DNA of 55,089 nucleotides from an uncultured Paracoccaceae bacterium (lineage in GTDB: Bacteria; Pseudomonadota; Alphaproteobacteria; Rhodobacterales; Rhodobacteraceae), in the NCBI GenBank assembly GCA_938092015.1, contig CALKOT010000012.1, positions 1-55,089 on the forward strand. Direction: 5' to 3'. Under the pieces are notes generated by a model. The model worked only from the letters and a program-made list of their open reading frames with translations, searched no databases and was not told the origin of the DNA. The translations under genes were made by a program, and so were the position numbers. This document shows positions 17,956 through 27,092 of the stretch, piece by piece. Each line of letters begins with the position of its first letter. The first letter of the stretch is position 1.

Positions 17956-19587
17956 TTAGCCGCGGAATTCAGGCAGCTTGTAATCCATCTTCTCTAACTG
18001 CTGGCGCAGGTGAAGCTTCGAGATTTTGCCAGTGGCCGTATGCGGCAGCTCATCCATGAACACCACATCATCGGGCCGCTGCCATTTCGCCAGACCTTCC
18101 GAAGCCAGCTCAACAATCTCAGCCGGATCAGGGTCAGCATCTGGCGCTTTGACGATGACCAGAATGGGCCGTTCATCCCATTTCGGATGCGGGATGCCGA
18201 TGGCTGCAGCCTCGGCCACGCCGGGGTGGGCGACAGCGGCGTTCTCCATATCGATGGATGAGATCCACTCACCCCCCGACTTGATCACATCCTTCGACCG
18301 GTCGGTGATACGGACATAGGCGTTTTCATCCATCGTCGCGACGTCGCCGGTATCGAACCAGTTGCCGCCTACGGTCGCGTCCTCACCCTTCTTCAGGTAT
18401 TGTTTTACAACGCCGGGACCCCTGATCCAGAGGCGGCCTTGCGTCTGGCCGTCCCATTCCAGCTCATTTCCTTCATCATCGGTGATGCGAAGATCGACCG
18501 AGAATGGCGGATGGCCGACAGACGTCTGAACATCGACCTTTTCCTTGTCGCTCAGCACTTCAATCTCAGGCTTGAAGGATGATGTCGTGCCCAGCGGGGA
18601 CGTTTCGGTCATCCCCCAGGCATGGAAAACGCGGACGCCGTAGTTGTCCTGGAACGCCTCGATCACAGCGCGTGGGCAAGACGATCCACCAATAACAACC
18701 CGGCTGAGGGTTGAGAACGTCTTCCCTGTTTCTTTCAGGTATTGCAGCATCCCCAGCCAGATCGTCGGCACGGCGGCGGTGAACGTCACGCCATGCTCAA
18801 GCATCTCGTAAATGCCCGCCGGCGTCATATCACGGCCCGGCATGACCATCGCCGCGCCATTCATTGGCGCGGTGTAGGCGATGGACCAGCCGTTCGCATG
18901 GAACAGCGGCACAACCGGCATCAGTGTATCGCGAGACGTCATGTTCAGCACGTCAGGGCTGGAAGCCGCCAGCGCATGCAGTACGTTGGACCGATGGGTA
19001 TAGACAACCCCTTTGGGGTTCCCTGTCGTGCCGGAGGTATAGCAGATGCCGCAGGCGTCGCGTTCGGACCCTTCGACCCAGTCGAAATCGCCGTCCTGTT
19101 CGGCGATCCAGTCCTCAAAGCAGATCGCGCCCTGAATGTTATCCGGCATATGCTCACGATCCGTCATGATGATGATCTTCTTCACCGTTTCCAGCCGGTC
19201 GACGATGGGGGCGATCACGGCGGAAAGGTCGAAATCAACCATCAGCATCGTGTCTTCAGCATGGTTGATGATGTAGACAAGCTGATCGCCAGATAGGCGC
19301 GGGTTCAGGGTGTGCAAGACGGCGCCAGAGCCAGAAACGCCATACCAGACCTTCAAATGGCGGGCCGTGTTCCAGGCCATGACGCCAATTGGCTCACCGG
19401 GTTTTACGCCCAGACCAACGAGGCCCTGGCTGACCTTCAACGCGTCGTCGCGCACTTCGCGCCAGTTCGTTGTTTCAATAGGCCCTTCGACGGTCCGCGA
19501 TGTGATCGGACGATTGCCGTGATATTTCGCGGCGTGGTCGATGATACGAGAGACCCGCATCTCCCAGTCTTGCATAAGGTCGCGCAC
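17956..19587 (-). CDS. medium/long-chain acyl-CoA synthetase
   Basis: A 543-residue AMP-forming ligase of the ANL family that activates a carboxylic acid, probably a fatty acid, as its CoA ester. The P-loop-like motif is CYTSGTTGNPKGVVYTHRSN; the second core motif is AWGMTETSPLG, and DTGDVATMDENAYVRITDR (ATP ribose aspartate) and the hinge region follow. The C-terminal catalytic lysine segment is HTATGKISKLHLR. Start is GTG at 19587 with AGGGAG seven bases upstream; ATG at 19575 is an alternative. Single gene, divergent from the DMT exporter; stops next to a hairpin terminator. Confidence 0.92.
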   Translation of the reverse strand: MRDLMQDWEMRVSRIIDHAAKYHGNRPITSRTVEGPIETTNWREVRDDALKVSQGLVGLGVKPGEPIGVMAWNTARHLKVWYGVSGSGAVLHTLNPRLSGDQLVYIINHAEDTMLMVDFDLSAVIAPIVDRLETVKKIIIMTDREHMPDNIQGAICFEDWIAEQDGDFDWVEGSERDACGICYTSGTTGNPKGVVYTHRSNVLHALAASSPDVLNMTSRDTLMPVVPLFHANGWSIAYTAPMNGAAMVMPGRDMTPAGIYEMLEHGVTFTAAVPTIWLGMLQYLKETGKTFSTLSRVVIGGSSCPRAVIEAFQDNYGVRVFHAWGMTETSPLGTTSSFKPEIEVLSDKEKVDVQTSVGHPPFSVDLRITDDEGNELEWDGQTQGRLWIRGPGVVKQYLKKGEDATVGGNWFDTGDVATMDENAYVRITDRSKDVIKSGGEWISSIDMENAAVAHPGVAEAAAIGIPHPKWDERPILVIVKAPDADPDPAEIVELASEGLAKWQRPDDVVFMDELPHTATGKISKLHLRQQLEKMDYKLPEFRG

Positions 19588-19742
19588 TGGCGTTCTCCCT
19601 GTTTTATCGTTTTGGCGACATTACACAGGAGAATTGGCATGCAAAGAGGCGTTTGCAAATCACGTCGCAGTTTTGACCTCACGTTAGAAGTCACAGTGCA
19701 TCGTCGATTGCAGTCACCTCTGAAGGTGATAGTGCTGGCGGA

Positions 19743-20666
19743 ATGAACACCGCCACCTCTTCCAGTCGTCCTCTCTTCGGCGCCGCCATGGTCGTCTTAG
19801 GCATGACGCTGATCGGGTTTATCGACAATTTTGTGCAGGTCTATGCCGAACATGCGGGTCTGTGGCAGTTCCATCTATTGCGCAGTTTGATCGCAATCCC
19901 AGCTATTTTCGTCGTCGCGTGGCTGGCTGGGTTTCGCCTATGGCTGACCAACTGGGGCGGCGCACTGCTAAGTACGGCGCTAAGCGCATTATCGATGCTG
20001 CTTTACTTCGGCTCACTTCCCATGGCGCCGATAGCGCAGGTTGGCGCCGGGCTGTTCACCTCGCCGATCTGGGCGTTGGTCTTTTCTGCCATACTGTTTC
20101 GCGTACGAATAGGCCCATGTCGCATTCTGGCCGTCGCCATCGGCTTTTCCGGCGCGATGCTGATCCTGAGGCCGTGGGAGGCTGGTTTTACCATCTGGTC
20201 CGTCGTTCCGATCCTTGCAGGCTCTTTCTACGCACTCGCGATGATCGCCACCCGTCGTTACTGCGCGGATGAGCCAACGCTTGGCTTGAACCTTTTGTTT
20301 TTCGCAGCGCTTGGTTTCGCCGGGGCGGTCGGTTCAGGTGTGCTCAGCGTCGCCCCCCAACCGGCCCTCGCGGCCGAAGCCAGTTTCTTCTTTCAGGGTT
20401 GGGTCTGGCCCTTGTCGATTGAGGTTTGGGCCCTGCTGGCGTTGCAAGCCATCGGCTCTATCCTCGCGGTTCTTGCTGTGACTAAAGGCTATCAAAGCGC
20501 TGAGACGTCGTTGGTCATTCCCTTCGAATACACCTTCCTGATCTCAGCCAGCGTCACAGCATGGGCGCTGTTTGGTGAAGGGGTGGATCGGATGACCCTG
20601 GTCGGCATGGTTTTGATTGTCGGCGCCGGTCTCTTCATCGTGACAAGGTCTGCGAACGACGCCTGA
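19743..20666 (+). CDS. EamA/DMT-family transporter
   Basis: A 307-residue inner-membrane protein with about ten hydrophobic helices arranged as two EamA repeats (residues 10-145 and 155-300), the architecture of drug/metabolite exporters such as RhtA and YdcZ-like carriers. First helix MVVLGMTLIGFIDNFVQVYA; the end of the second repeat is LVGMVLIVGAGLFIVTR. The substrate cannot be read from sequence. ATG at 19743 has only a weak ribosome site. The gap 19588-19742 to the divergent acyl-CoA synthetase shows nothing distinct. Confidence 0.85.
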   Translation: MNTATSSSRPLFGAAMVVLGMTLIGFIDNFVQVYAEHAGLWQFHLLRSLIAIPAIFVVAWLAGFRLWLTNWGGALLSTALSALSMLLYFGSLPMAPIAQVGAGLFTSPIWALVFSAILFRVRIGPCRILAVAIGFSGAMLILRPWEAGFTIWSVVPILAGSFYALAMIATRRYCADEPTLGLNLLFFAALGFAGAVGSGVLSVAPQPALAAEASFFFQGWVWPLSIEVWALLALQAIGSILAVLAVTKGYQSAETSLVIPFEYTFLISASVTAWALFGEGVDRMTLVGMVLIVGAGLFIVTRSANDA

Positions 20667-20760
20667 TCAGAGCCTAACGTAGGAAAGTGTTCGACATCAG
20701 ACGGGTTTTGCCGAAAACTCCCCCACAGTTCGACCCAGAAGGTTCGACAAGGAGGACAAG

Positions 20761-22245
20761 ATGAAACACCTGATGAAATCCGTCGCCGTCGCCAGCCTTA
20801 TGGCGATGACCGCGACAGGCGCTTACGCCGCCGCCCATGCCGGGTCTGTGACAGTCGGCATGCAGCTAGAGCCGCCGATGCTGGACCCGACAGCGGGCGC
20901 TGCAGCTGCGATTGATGAGATCACCTATTCGAACATCTACGAAGGTTTGGTTCGGTTTGGGGAAGACGGCTCAATCAATCCCGGTCTTGCGGATAGCTGG
21001 AGGATCGATCCCTTTGGTCTGATCTACACCTTTACCCTCCGCAGGGGCGTGAAGTTTCACGACGGCACTGATTTCGATGCGAATGACGTGAAATTCTCGC
21101 TCGACCGGATTGCGGCTGATGACAGCGCGAACGCTCAGAAAGCGCTTTATGCATCTATTCTGGGTGTTGAAGTCATCGACAGCCACACAGTGCGGATTGA
21201 GCTGCAGGAACCGACAGGCTCCATGCTGTTCAACCTCGCCTGGGGTGACGCCGTCATCGTCGCGCCTGAAAGCGCAGCAACAAACGCGACCAACCCGGTC
21301 GGCACCGGTGCCTTTAAGTTCTCAAAATGGAACAAAGGCGACAGCGTTGAGATCGTGAAGAACCCTGACTATTGGGGATCGCCTGCCAAGATTGAAAAGG
21401 CGACGTTCAAATTCATCTCTGACCCAACCGCAGCCTTCGCTGCAGTGATGGCCGAAGACATCGACGCCTTCCCCGGTTTTCCGGCGCCAGAAATCCTTGA
21501 CCAGCTTAAAGCTGACCCACGATTTGAGGTTGTTGAGGGCGGCACTGAGGGTGAGACGATCCTGTCCACCAACAACAAGGCCCCAGCGCTTGAAGATGTG
21601 CGTGTCCGCAAAGCAATCGCCCACGCCATTGACCGGCAGGCGATCATTGATGGCGCAATGTTCGGCTATGGCACGCCAATCGGTACCCATTTCGCCCCGC
21701 ATCACCCGGACTATGTCGATCTGACAAGCCAGTCATCCTACAACCCTGAACTGTCCAAGGCTTTGCTGGCTGAAGCTGGTTATGGCGACGGCCTGAAACT
21801 GCGTCTGAAACTACCGCCGCCATCCTATGCCCGCCGTGGCGGTGAGATCATCGCTGCCCAACTACGTGAAGTTGGCATTGATGCTGAAATTTCAAACCTC
21901 GAATGGGCCGGCTGGCTTGAAGAGGTCTTCAAAGGCAAGGACTATGACCTGACCATCGTCAGCCATACAGAGCCTTTTGATATCGGCATCTATGGCCGGG
22001 ATGAGTACTACTTCCAGTACTCATCGGATGAGTTCAAGACGCTGCTTGGCATGCTGAACTCAGCTACGGTTGAAGCCGAACGTTCAGCCCTGACCAAAGC
22101 GCTTCAGCGCAAAATCGCCGATGACTATGTGAACGGCTATCTGTTCCAGCTAGCGCGGACATCAGTGCAGAACGCCAAACTGGGTGGTCTGTGGCGCAAC
22201 TCGCCGACGCAGGCGAACGACCTGACCAAAGCTTACTGGATGTAA
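20761..22245 (+). CDS. ABC transporter substrate-binding protein, peptide type
   Basis: A 494-residue periplasmic binding protein of the SBP_bac_5 (DppA/OppA) family, which captures peptides, nickel or similar compounds. Signal peptide MKHLMKSVAVASLMAMTATG ending AYA; mature start HAGSVTVGMQLEPPMLDP. Typical blocks are YSNIYEGLVRFGEDGSINPG, VKFHDGTDFDANDVKFSLDR and VRKAIAHAIDRQAIID. The ribosome site AAGGAGG is very strong and a terminator follows, so it is a highly expressed single gene. No permease or ATPase is adjacent. The peptide-type transporter at 50.7-54.1 kb lacks a binding protein, so the two might work together; this is only a guess. Confidence 0.92.
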   Translation: MKHLMKSVAVASLMAMTATGAYAAAHAGSVTVGMQLEPPMLDPTAGAAAAIDEITYSNIYEGLVRFGEDGSINPGLADSWRIDPFGLIYTFTLRRGVKFHDGTDFDANDVKFSLDRIAADDSANAQKALYASILGVEVIDSHTVRIELQEPTGSMLFNLAWGDAVIVAPESAATNATNPVGTGAFKFSKWNKGDSVEIVKNPDYWGSPAKIEKATFKFISDPTAAFAAVMAEDIDAFPGFPAPEILDQLKADPRFEVVEGGTEGETILSTNNKAPALEDVRVRKAIAHAIDRQAIIDGAMFGYGTPIGTHFAPHHPDYVDLTSQSSYNPELSKALLAEAGYGDGLKLRLKLPPPSYARRGGEIIAAQLREVGIDAEISNLEWAGWLEEVFKGKDYDLTIVSHTEPFDIGIYGRDEYYFQYSSDEFKTLLGMLNSATVEAERSALTKALQRKIADDYVNGYLFQLARTSVQNAKLGGLWRNSPTQANDLTKAYWM

Positions 22246-22262
22246 GTTTGATATAACGATTT

Positions 22263-22292
22263 GAAAGGGCGGCGCATGCGTCGCCCTTTTCT
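22263..22292 (+). terminator. rho-independent terminator after the binding-protein gene
   Basis: AAAGGGCG pairs with CGCCCTTT around an inner CGCATGCG element, followed by T residues and CTGTTT. It begins 19 bp after the stop codon. Confidence 0.85.
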
Positions 22293-22307
22293 GTTTCAGT
22301 GCCACAT

Positions 22308-22322
22308 GTTCATGTTATGTTC
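22308..22322 (+). promoter_or_regulatory. LexA-type SOS box
   Basis: GTTC-ATGTTAT-GTTC is a perfect match to the alphaproteobacterial LexA site GTTC-N7-GTTC. It ends 5 bp before the ATG of the radical SAM gene, where a bound repressor would block transcription or early elongation. Confidence 0.7.
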
Positions 22323-22327
22323 ACAAT

Positions 22328-23467
22328 ATGATCAAACTGGATTTACGATTCGATGATGCTGGGCCTGAAGTGCCAGATCTGCACAAACGGGGCCGTGGCG
22401 CTGTTTCCAACCGGGCAGGCCGGTTTGAGGCGACACATTCAACAGCCTTTGATCCGGACTTTGAGGATGATTGGGAGAAGGATGAACCGGACCCCCTTCG
22501 CACCGAAGTCACAATCGATACTTCGTGTTCAATCATCTCGCGCGTGCCCTCGCCGGACATGCCCTTCGACCGTTCGATCAACCCATATCGTGGGTGTGAA
22601 CATGGCTGCATCTATTGTTTCGCCCGCCCTACCCATGCGTTTTTAGGCCTATCGCCGGGGCTGGATTTTGAAACCAAGCTAACGATGAAGCCCGATGCGC
22701 CTGCCCTCTTGCGTCGGACGCTGATGGGCAAGCGATACATCCCAAAACCTATCGCCATCGGAACCAATACTGATCCCTATCAGCCTATTGAAAAGACCCA
22801 CAAAATCATGCGCGGGGTGCTCAAGGTGCTGGCGGAGTTCAACCACCCCGTCACCATCGTCACCAAATCCGCACTGGTCGCCCGTGACGCTGATATCCTT
22901 GGACCCATGGGTGAAAAGGGCCTCGCCCGGGTTGCGCTGTCCCTCACAACACTGGATGTAGGCCTGTCTCGCAAGATGGAACCTCGCGCCGCCACGCCCC
23001 AACGCCGTCTCTGGGCCCTGCGCCAGCTGAACGCCGCCGGGTGCCCAACAGCCGTTATGCTCGCGCCCATGATCCCGGCGATCAATGATCATGAGCTTGA
23101 GGCGCTGATCCGCGCTGCAGCTGTGTCAGGCGCAAAAGGCGCCAGTTTCATCGTTCTTCGCCTGCCGCTTGAGGTTCGCGATCTGTTTGTCGAATGGCTG
23201 GAGGAACATTTCCCCGATCGCGCCAAGCGGGTCATGCGCTATGTCCGCGAATTGCATGGCGGCAAGGACTACGATCCGCAATGGGGCAAGCGCCTGAACG
23301 GCGAAGGCGTCTACGCCGATTTGATCCGCCGCCGGTTTCACAGGGCTGCGGCGCAGCATGGGTTGGCGAGGGAAAATCCGCCCTTCAGGTGCGATCTTTT
23401 CCAGGTTCCCACCGCTGAGACGCCGCAATTCTCTTTCATGGATCGGCTGACAAAGGACGGCGCGTGA
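22328..23467 (+). CDS. PA0069-family radical SAM protein (SplB-like)
   Basis: A 379-residue radical SAM enzyme. The iron-sulphur cysteines are C90, C94 and C97 in RGCEHGCIYCFARPTH, the spacing CxxxCxxC; the SAM-binding strand is IAIGTNTDPYQPIEKTHKIM, and VTIVTKSALVARD and RVALSLTT follow in the order of a TIM-barrel core. The family is related to spore photoproduct lyase, which repairs UV-damaged thymines, but the true reaction of PA0069-like proteins is unknown to me. A LexA-type box touches the start codon, which supports a DNA-damage role (inference). About 25 residues at the C-terminus have no known motif. Confidence 0.9.
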   Translation: MIKLDLRFDDAGPEVPDLHKRGRGAVSNRAGRFEATHSTAFDPDFEDDWEKDEPDPLRTEVTIDTSCSIISRVPSPDMPFDRSINPYRGCEHGCIYCFARPTHAFLGLSPGLDFETKLTMKPDAPALLRRTLMGKRYIPKPIAIGTNTDPYQPIEKTHKIMRGVLKVLAEFNHPVTIVTKSALVARDADILGPMGEKGLARVALSLTTLDVGLSRKMEPRAATPQRRLWALRQLNAAGCPTAVMLAPMIPAINDHELEALIRAAAVSGAKGASFIVLRLPLEVRDLFVEWLEEHFPDRAKRVMRYVRELHGGKDYDPQWGKRLNGEGVYADLIRRRFHRAAAQHGLARENPPFRCDLFQVPTAETPQFSFMDRLTKDGA

Positions 23468-23514
23468 CGTAAGCATCGCCTGACATCACAGTGGAGGCGA
23501 CCAAAGGGGCGACG

Positions 23515-25295
23515 ATGCGGTTCATTCTTTCCTTTCTGCTTATTCTGGCGGTGACACCGGCCCTTTCTCAGACGGATGCGGAACGCGCAGCGCAGGCCGT
23601 GCAGAATATCGGTGAATTGCTGGAAAACCGTGCTGTGCTGCGAGAAGAGCTTTCAACGTTGGAAGCCGCCACTGAAACCGCCGAAGCTTTGCCGACCGGT
23701 GAAGCGCGTAAAACCGGCTGAATGAACTGACCACCCGAATTCAGGAAATTAAGCAGCTATTGCAAGATGTTGGCGATTCAGCCGCTCTGAAAACCGAAAA
23801 CCTAACGCTTACCGCTGAACTTGCAGCCCTACGCGGCGCAACCAAATCGAATGCAGAGGAACGTTCTGCCCGGATAGCCGTAATCAACGATGAGCTGTCA
23901 AAGCTAAACCGGCAGATCGGCGCTGTTGCGACGGGAGTTTCTGATGAAGAGTATGGGATCGCGACGGATTCCAAGTTTGATCTGAACGTTGAGGCGCAAG
24001 CATTGGTCGAACCGTTCATCGCAATGCTGCGCGATGCGACTGAAAACGCCCGCCAGATCGAACGCCTTCGCCGGGACCTAAATGAAGCGAAACGGCGCAG
24101 GGCGCTTGCGAACCGCGCGCTGGCCACCCTGAAACCGATGCGGGATATTGCGGAAGCGCCCGACCTGATTGAAACGTTGGATGAACGCCGCGCTCTTTGG
24201 GAAGGGCGCGCAAACGCTGAATCTGATCTAGCTGGCGCTTTGAAGCAGCAGTTGGATGATCGACTTTCGGACCGCGGCGCCACCCAAACGGCGGCGGGTG
24301 AGGCGGCGTCCAGTTTCGTTAAAGACCGGGGCATCAGTCTGCTGCTGGGCCTGGCTGCATTCGCGATTGTTTTTGGTACGATGCGTCTGGTTCACCGAAT
24401 TGCACGTTGGCTACGGGTTCGCCGGAAAATCAAACGCAATTTCTATACCCGCCTGTCCAACCTCGTATTCACTGCATTCACTCCAATTCTGGCCGTGACG
24501 GCGATGCTGACGATCTTCAACATGCGCATTGACTGGCTGTTGTTGGGCATTTTTGCCGTCATGCTGGTCGCCCTTTTATGGATCGGCATAAGGATGATCC
24601 CTGAGATGATCGATCAGGTCACTCTCCTACTCAACCTTGGCGCGGTGCAGGAGGATGAGAGGGTCATCTTCGATGATACGCCCTATCTGGTGAAGCGGCT
24701 GGATTTCTATACAGACCTCGTAAATCTGGCGTTGGAAGGGGCGGAATTTACACTGCCAATCAAAGACCTGATTGGCCTGCATTCCCGACCGTCTGGCCCA
24801 GATGAGCCTTGGTTTCCGTCACTGCGTGGCGATTGGGTGCGGTTGGCGGATGAGGTCTTTGGTCAGGTGATCAGCCAAAGCCCTGATATGGTTGAGCTTG
24901 AGATACCCGGCGGCTCTCGCGTGACGTATACACATGATGACTATCTTGCCGAAAAGCCTGACAACTTGTCGGGTGGCTTTCGGTCAGAAATTGAGTTTGG
25001 CCTTAGCTACAATCATCAGGACATCGCGACGGGCAAGGCGATGGAGATGCTGAAAGACCATATTCGAGAGGGTCTTTTGAAGCTGGTTCCAGAACAGCAT
25101 CTGTTGGATGTCGGCTGCGAAATGCTTGAGGCCGGTGACAACGCGATCATCTATGAGGTTGAGGCCGATCTGATCGGCGCCGTCGCCCCGTTGATGGAGG
25201 ATGTGGAGCGGGAACTGACCCGCCTTTGCGTCGACGCATGCAACAAGTTTGGCTGGGAAATTCTGTTCCCTCAGCTCGTTGTTCACAAACCCTAG
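23515..25295 (+). pseudogene. mechanosensitive ion channel family protein, frameshifted
   Basis: The gene starts at ATG 23515 with a signal peptide (MRFILSFLLILAVTPALSQ) and a coiled-coil helix, but the frame ends in TGA at 23719-23721. The frame one base back is open from 23712 (reading LNELTTRIQEIKQLLQDVGD) to TAG at 25295 and continues the same coiled coil. Joining needs a -1 shift near the AAAA run at 23710-23713. The downstream 500 residues hold more coiled coil, then membrane helices (ISLLLGLAAFAIVFGTMRLV and VTAMLTIFN-to-LLWIGIR) and a soluble MscS-like end. Only four A residues are present, so ribosomal slippage is unlikely; a one-base deletion or sequencing error is more probable. 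Confidence 0.75.
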
Positions 25296-25407
25296 GGGCT
25301 GTGCCCTCACCCGCCTTTGACACGCCCTGCGAATCCTCTATAAGCCAGCGCTTCTGCGGCGTTTACACCCCTGGAGGATCGCCGCGTAAACCTAGAGGAA
25401 TTACATC

Positions 25408-26064
25408 ATGGCTGACACTCCTGTCATCGAAGCTATGGCGCGCACCGGCACGGGCAAAGGGGCCGCCCGTTCAGCGCGTCGTGAGGGTCTTGTGCCCGGC
25501 GTTATCTACGGCGGCGGCGAAGACCCGCAGACCATCAACATCAAGCACAATGTGTTTCTGAAAGCGTTGAAAGCGGGCAAGTTCATGTCCACGCTGGTCA
25601 ACCTGAAAGTTGATGGCCAGGACAACCGCGTCATCTGCCGCGCCGTCCAGAAAGACGTCGTCAAAGATCTGCCTACACACGCCGACTTCCTGCGCCTGTC
25701 TGCGCGCAGCCGCATCAACCTGTACATCCCAGTTGATTTCATAAACGAAGAAGAATGCCCCGGCCTGAAAAAAGGCGGCGTTCTGACCGTTGTGCGGAAC
25801 GAGGTTGAGCTGAAAGTGACCGCTGGCGACATTCCAGAGCAGCTGGTTGTTGACCTTACCGGTCTGGATGTTGGCGACACGATCAACATCTCGAACATCA
25901 ACCTGCCAAAAGGCACGCGTCCGATGATCACTGACCGTGACTTCGTGATCGCGAACATCTCTGCGCCATCCAGCCTGAAATCGGCTGATGATGAAGCAGC
26001 AGATGAGGCCGGCGAAGAAGGTGGCGAAGAAGCTGCAGCCGGAGGTGAGGGCGGCGAAGAGTAA
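25408..26064 (+). CDS. rplY: 50S ribosomal protein L25/Ctc
   Basis: L25 of the long Ctc type binds 5S rRNA at the central protuberance of the large subunit; Ctc forms are also stress proteins. 218 residues: the N-terminal L25 domain (1-95) starts with [20 protein letters not shown] and GVIYGG; the second beta domain (100-190) includes [19 protein letters not shown]. The last 30 residues are an acidic, glycine- and alanine-rich tail common in alphaproteobacteria. The ribosome site GAGGA is strong. It is followed by a strong terminator and then pth, the usual gene order. Confidence 0.95.
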   Translation: MADTPVIEAMARTGTGKGAARSARREGLVPGVIYGGGEDPQTINIKHNVFLKALKAGKFMSTLVNLKVDGQDNRVICRAVQKDVVKDLPTHADFLRLSARSRINLYIPVDFINEEECPGLKKGGVLTVVRNEVELKVTAGDIPEQLVVDLTGLDVGDTINISNINLPKGTRPMITDRDFVIANISAPSSLKSADDEAADEAGEEGGEEAAAGGEGGEE

Positions 26065-26090
26065 TCTTCGCGCCTTTATGGTAATCAAAG

Positions 26091-26125
26091 CGCGTCGCCC
26101 GGCCCCGGGCGGCGCGTTTTTGTTT
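26091..26125 (+). terminator. rho-independent terminator between rplY and pth
   Basis: CGCGTCGCCCGG and CCGGGCGGCGCG form a stem of about eleven pairs with one G-U, followed by TTTTTGTTTT (26117-26126). Very GC-rich and strong. Confidence 0.9.
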
Positions 26126-26142
26126 TCTGACGGGGATCTGAG

Positions 26143-26826
26143 ATGAAACTGCTGGTTGGTCTTGGCAATGTCGGTGGGAAATACGCCCGCAACCGGCACA
26201 ATATTGGCTTTATGGTCGTTGACCGGATCGCCGATGATCACGGCTTTTCTGCCTGGCGACGCAAGTTTCAGGGTGAAGTCGCCGAAGGACGCCTGGGATC
26301 AGAAAAGGTGATGCTTCTAAAGCCGCACACGATGATGAACCTGTCGGGTCAGGCCGTAGGCGAAGCGATGCGGTATCTGAAACTGACCCCCGAAGACGTT
26401 GTCATTCTGCATGATGAAATTGACCTCGCCCCCGCGAAATGCCGGGTAAAGCGTGGCGGTGGTCATGCCGGACACAACGGATTGCGCTCTATCCACCAGC
26501 ACATCGGCGCTGATTATGTCCGCGTGAGACTGGGCGTCGGTCATCCCGGCGACAAGAACAAAGTGCCGGGTTATGTCCTGAAGGACTTCGCCAAGGCAGA
26601 CGAAGGCTGGCTGGACGATGTGATCCGCGGATGTTCAGACGGCGCTGCGAAACTGGTGGCAGGCGATGACGGCGGTTTTATGAACGCTGTCGCCCTGCGC
26701 GCTGCCCCGCAGCGGGAAAAACCGGCTAGGCCCGCCAAGGAAGCTGCGCCAAAGGCAAAAGAAGAAGCGGCTGAAGTCGCCTCTACATCACCTTTTGCGA
26801 AACTGCTTGGAAAATTTGGACGTTAA
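26143..26826 (+). CDS. pth: peptidyl-tRNA hydrolase
   Basis: Frees tRNA from peptidyl-tRNAs dropped by ribosomes. Diagnostic blocks: LVGLGNVGGKYARNRHNIGF (note GNVG where most have GNPG), with the catalytic histidine in RHNIGF, then PHTMMNLSGQAV, ILHDEIDLAPAKCRVKRGGG, and AGHNGLRSIHQHIGADYVRV. Residues 190-227 are an extra alanine/lysine/proline-rich tail (KEAAPKAKEEAAE) beyond the normal 190-residue enzyme, seen often in this order of bacteria. The TusA-like gene begins 2 bp after the stop. Confidence 0.95.
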   Translation: MKLLVGLGNVGGKYARNRHNIGFMVVDRIADDHGFSAWRRKFQGEVAEGRLGSEKVMLLKPHTMMNLSGQAVGEAMRYLKLTPEDVVILHDEIDLAPAKCRVKRGGGHAGHNGLRSIHQHIGADYVRVRLGVGHPGDKNKVPGYVLKDFAKADEGWLDDVIRGCSDGAAKLVAGDDGGFMNAVALRAAPQREKPARPAKEAAPKAKEEAAEVASTSPFAKLLGKFGR

Positions 26827-26828
26827 TC

Positions 26829-27047
26829 ATGACAGAACTCGACGCGGTTGGTCTGCTTTGCCCCTTACCGGTTCTCAAGATCCGCAAACGCCTGCAACCA
26901 TTGGCCAGCGGTGACATCCTTGAGGTGCTGGCCGATGACCCCGCCGCACTGATCGACATTCCGCATTTCTGCACCGAGCAGGGTCACGAATTCCTCGGCT
27001 CAACCGAAGAAGGCGCAGCAACGCGGTATCGCATTCAAAAAGGCTGA
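26829..27047 (+). CDS. TusA-like sulfurtransferase
   Basis: A 72-residue protein of the TusA/SirA/YeeD family, which carries sulphur as a persulfide on a conserved cysteine, for tRNA thiolation, cofactor synthesis or sulphur oxidation. The cysteine lies in the typical GLLCPLPVLKIRKRL (C11), and the two-layer alpha/beta fold is seen in DILEVLADDPAALIDIPHFC and RYRIQKG. The start, 2 bp after pth, implies one transcript. No TusBCDE partners are visible, so the true sulphur pathway is open. Confidence 0.88.
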   Translation: MTELDAVGLLCPLPVLKIRKRLQPLASGDILEVLADDPAALIDIPHFCTEQGHEFLGSTEEGAATRYRIQKG

Positions 27048-27092
27048 TCCGGGGTCTTGCACTCAACTTGAATTCACGGTTTGTTCCCGCGC

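Noticed and set aside
20696-20755. SOS-like box before the binding-protein gene (GTTC repeats)
   Set aside because: The two GTTC copies are ten bases apart, not seven.
23700-23725. Programmed -1 ribosomal frameshift in the mechanosensitive channel gene
   Set aside because: Only AAAA is present, no X-XXY-YYZ heptamer, no obvious downstream pseudoknot; a mutation or sequencing error is simpler.
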